A DNA stretch of 64,000 nucleotides from Paenibacillus sp. E222 (GTDB taxonomy: Bacteria; Bacillota; Bacilli; Paenibacillales; Paenibacillaceae): NCBI RefSeq assembly GCF_013401555.1, contig NZ_CP058552.1:5394001-5458000 (forward strand), read 5' to 3'. The position numbers and the translations under genes were made by a program. The notes beneath the pieces are model-generated. The model was not told the DNA's origin and did not search any database. It saw nothing but the letters and a program-made list of their open reading frames with translations. This document shows positions 61,817-64,000 of this stretch, in pieces. The first letter of the stretch is position 1; each line of letters starts with the position of its first letter.

Positions 61817-62746
61817 TTATTTCTTGTTTGTATCCGTACGTGGATCAAGTACATCGCGCAGCCAATCTCCCAGGAAAATGACACCCAGAACCGTCAGGGT
61901 AATTGCCAGTCCAGGGAAAGTTGCCACCCACCAGCTTGTTGCTACATATTGCCTTCCATCACTGAGCATACCTCCCCAGGAAATGTCAGGTGGCTTAATG
62001 CCCAGACCCAGGAAACTGAGCGAAGCTTCCATAATGATCGTGGTCCCAACATTCATACCGCAGATCACGATAAAGGAAGATAAAATATTCGGCAGAATGT
62101 GTTTTAGAATCAATCTCCCATTCTTGGCACCAATCGATCTGGCAGCGTGAACAAAGTCCCGTTCCTTGATACTCAACACCTCACTGCGGACTACACGGGT
62201 GAAAGGAACCCAGTTCGTCACACCGATAACCAAAATCAGCGTCGTAATCCCTGGCCCCACAATAGCCATTACAACGAGCATAAACAGAATGGTAGGGATG
62301 GCCATGAATGCATCACCTACGCGCATAATAACCGCATCCAGCCATTTTCCGTAAAATCCGGACAAGAGACCAAGAATGGCACCGATGATTCCGGACACGA
62401 TGACTGCTCCCATACCTACGATTAATGAAACACGCGCACCATATACGATTCGACTCCACATGTCCCTGCCCAGATTATCCGTACCCAGCCAGTATTCAGC
62501 CGTTCCCCCATCAAGCCAAGCTGGAGGTTTAAGGCGATTAAGGGGATTCACTGCTCCAGGATCATGACTCGTTAACAGAGGTGCACATATGGCGATTAAC
62601 ACAACCAACAATACGAGCACAGCGCCAAATATTCCGGTCTTGCTGATGATCAGTTGTCTCCAGATGTAGCGAAGTCCTGTTGGTGTACGTACATTCTCAT
62701 GTTCCTGTTCTGCACCCGGCATTGGCATTTCATTGCTGCCTGTCAT
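61817..62746 (-). CDS. Oligopeptide/dipeptide ABC transporter permease (OppC/DppC type)
   Basis: A 309-aa permease with six helices and the EAA loop ARSIGAKNGRLILKHILPNILS, characteristic of OppC. The N-terminal cytoplasmic segment is followed by ISKTGIFGAVLVLLVVLIAICAPLL. The start is the ATG six bases after AAGGAGGTG; an earlier GTG overlaps that site. It pairs with the upstream permease to form the channel of a peptide importer. No ATPase genes are in this window; they may lie beyond the right end. Confidence 0.95.
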   Translation of the reverse strand: MTGSNEMPMPGAEQEHENVRTPTGLRYIWRQLIISKTGIFGAVLVLLVVLIAICAPLLTSHDPGAVNPLNRLKPPAWLDGGTAEYWLGTDNLGRDMWSRIVYGARVSLIVGMGAVIVSGIIGAILGLLSGFYGKWLDAVIMRVGDAFMAIPTILFMLVVMAIVGPGITTLILVIGVTNWVPFTRVVRSEVLSIKERDFVHAARSIGAKNGRLILKHILPNILSSFIVICGMNVGTTIIMEASLSFLGLGIKPPDISWGGMLSDGRQYVATSWWVATFPGLAITLTVLGVIFLGDWLRDVLDPRTDTNKK

Positions 62747-62761
62747 CGATTGCACCTCCTT

Positions 62762-63679
62762 CTAATCGTATTTAATGCGTGGATCAAGCAGCCGGTAGGC
62801 CACGTCCGTCAGAATATTCGTTACAACCACGATAAATGCAATGACAAAAACAGCGGCCTGTACAATCGCCATGTCATGGGTGTTGACTGCAACAACCAGC
62901 AACTGACCCAGCCCAGGCCAGGAGAATACCGTCTCCGTAATCAATGTTCCACCAATCAAGCTTGTAAACTGCAAACTCATAATCGTTACGACCGGAATCA
63001 ATCCGTTACGAAACGCATGTTTGCCAATCACGACCATCCGGCCAAGCCCCTTACTCCGTGCTGTACGAATGTAATCCTGACTCAGAATTTCCAGCATGCT
63101 AGAGCGAATCAGACGAGTCATCTGAGCAGCAAGCCCGACCCCTAGTGTAAAGGCAGGCAATATCAGATGTGATACTCCGCCGCGGCCGGATACAGGCAAA
63201 ACTCCCCACATCACGGAAAATAACAAAATGAGCATAATGCCCATCCAAAAGTTCGGCATAGCTTTACCGATGACCGATATACCGGAGATGATCAGATCGG
63301 TAAACGTATTTCGTTTGACTGCTGATGCAACTCCAAGCGGTACAGCCATAACAATGGCAAAAAACATCGCTGCAACAGCCAGTTCAAAGCTGGCCGGCAA
63401 TCGTTCCAGTACAAGCTGTAAAGCCGGTTCTCCATAACGGAAAGATTGACCAAAGTCACCCTGCAATGCGCTGCCAAGGAACTTCATATACTGTGTGTAT
63501 AACGGCTGGTCCAGTCCGAGTGCCTGCGTTAATACAGCGCGGTCTTCCGCAGTAGCTGTTTCAGGCAGCATCAGAGCTACCGGATCACCCGTGACGCGGA
63601 CCAATATAAAAACGATCAATGAAACAATGAACAGAACCGGAATAACCTGCAGTAGTGACTTAAGTACATATTTGCCCAT
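62762..63679 (-). CDS. Oligopeptide/dipeptide ABC transporter permease (OppB/DppB type)
   Basis: A 305-aa permease with six helices. It has the OppB hallmark VFILVRVTGDPVALMLPETATAEDR after the first helix and the EAA loop RTARSKGLGRMVVIGKHAFRNGLIPV. The start is the ATG after AAAGGAGGTG with nine bases; an earlier GTG lies inside that site. It lies 15 bases before the partner permease. Substrate: di- or oligopeptides, or nickel in some relatives. The coupling with an S9 peptidase favours peptides. Confidence 0.95.
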   Translation of the reverse strand: MGKYVLKSLLQVIPVLFIVSLIVFILVRVTGDPVALMLPETATAEDRAVLTQALGLDQPLYTQYMKFLGSALQGDFGQSFRYGEPALQLVLERLPASFELAVAAMFFAIVMAVPLGVASAVKRNTFTDLIISGISVIGKAMPNFWMGIMLILLFSVMWGVLPVSGRGGVSHLILPAFTLGVGLAAQMTRLIRSSMLEILSQDYIRTARSKGLGRMVVIGKHAFRNGLIPVVTIMSLQFTSLIGGTLITETVFSWPGLGQLLVVAVNTHDMAIVQAAVFVIAFIVVVTNILTDVAYRLLDPRIKYD

Positions 63680-63699
63680 TTCTCTATCCACCTCCTTTT

Positions 63700-63740
63700 A
63701 AAAAAGAACGACAGGAACGTGGTACAGTCCCTGCCGTTCT
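63700..63740 (-). terminator. Attenuating terminator between the substrate-binding protein and permease genes
   Basis: Minus strand: AGAACGGCAGG and CCTGTCGTTCT form an 11-bp stem (one G-U pair) around a 14-base loop, then TTTTTTAAAAGG. Partial read-through would keep the binding protein in excess over the permease, which is common in such operons. Confidence 0.82.
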
Positions 63741-63778
63741 CGGCTTATCCTTGTCATAACAGGTTGTTCTGTCTGATG

Positions 63779-64000
63779 TTACTGTGCAGGTGTAATCTCG
63801 TCAGCATAGAACATTTCATCGCTACGCGGCTCGAAGTTCACACGGCTATCGATACCATAAACTCCTTCCATTTGGTACAAATACACAGCCGGGCGATCTT
63901 CAGCAAGAATTTGTTGTACTTGCTGGTATTCTTTCTCCCTGGAAGCCGGATCCATGTTAACCAGCGCAGACTGGAGCAATTTCTCCACTTCCGGATTGTT
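63779..64000 (-). CDS. Peptide ABC transporter substrate-binding protein (partial, C-terminal)
   Basis: The last 73 codons of a gene that begins beyond the right edge. The visible part, NNPEVEKLLQSALVNMDPASR, EYQQVQQILAEDRPAVYLYQ and EGVYGIDSRVNFEPRSDEMFY, matches the C-terminal lobe of SBP_bac_5 (DppA/OppA) lipoproteins. These capture peptides outside the membrane and pass them to the permeases encoded downstream. The signal peptide and lipobox are outside the window. Confidence 0.92.
   Translation of the reverse strand, partial: NNPEVEKLLQSALVNMDPASREKEYQQVQQILAEDRPAVYLYQMEGVYGIDSRVNFEPRSDEMFYADEITPAQ

Noticed and set aside
1..64000. CRISPR arrays, prophage, tRNA or rRNA genes, integrase or transposase genes
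   Set aside because: Looked for regularly spaced repeats, clover-leaf genes and mobile-element proteins; none seen. The tandem repeats present are short and contiguous.

Overview
The window looks like a chromosomal segment of a low- to mid-GC, endospore-forming Bacillota, most probably Paenibacillus. This rests on strong GGAGG-type ribosome binding sites, TTG/GTG starts, a YjcZ-type sporulation miniprotein, YesM/YesN-type two-component genes, many AraC/TetR/MarR regulators, several carbohydrate-active enzymes and U-tract terminators. The genus is an inference from gene content. No rRNA, tRNA, CRISPR array, phage or transposase gene was seen.

Layout. 0-2.4 kb: a partial YesN-like regulator with its YesM-like kinase, then a 40-aa YjcZ-like gene. 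2.4-7.7 kb: a CcdC-like membrane protein, a Bcr/CflA exporter, and an AraC regulator divergent from a putative glycosidase. 7.8-11.7 kb: a MarR/threonine aldolase operon and an ABC exporter operon, each behind a paired-operator promoter. 11.7-32.5 kb: an expanded module with three secreted beta-lactamase-like serine hydrolases (about 700 aa), three membrane-anchored alpha/beta hydrolases, a PAF-acetylhydrolase-like hydrolase, three OmpR/VanS-type two-component systems and a DrrAB-type ABC exporter. 32.5-38.2 kb: a plant-polysaccharide locus (GH43 with a CBM, GH2, a decayed GH43 and an ArsR-type regulator). 38.4-42.4 kb: two small membrane proteins, a TetR/DHA2-exporter pair and a truncated TetR gene. 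42.4-45.4 kb: tenA and a GNAT gene under a TPP riboswitch, and an FAD amine oxidase with a coiled-coil partner. 45.6-52.9 kb: an AraC regulator, then same-strand genes for GT2, class III aminotransferase, zinc dehydrogenase, MFS, DUF1349 and HAD proteins that could be a small biosynthetic cluster. 53-59 kb: an Lsa-type ABC-F gene, an orphan 42-aa ORF, malic enzyme, a GNAT gene, a DUF3592-like protein and a Qnr-like pentapeptide repeat protein. 59-64 kb: an oligopeptide ABC transporter plus S9 peptidase operon.

The most interesting signal is a direct repeat, GTTCATA-N4-GTTCATA with an 11-bp period, found upstream of five units on both strands in the 11.7-32.5 kb region: two serine hydrolases, two alpha/beta hydrolases and the DrrAB exporter. 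This geometry is expected for OmpR/PhoB-family response regulators, and three such regulators are encoded in the same region. I read this as one regulon in which detected envelope or antibiotic stress induces secreted and membrane hydrolases plus an exporter. The ligand and substrate are unknown, and I do not recognise this system as described.

Other points: a MarR gene whose best ribosome binding site points at an ATC codon; a perfect 51-bp palindrome inside the loop of a terminator; a GH43 gene carrying both a nonsense codon and a frameshift; a textbook TPP riboswitch; and a cre box overlapping the -35 element of the GH2 promoter.
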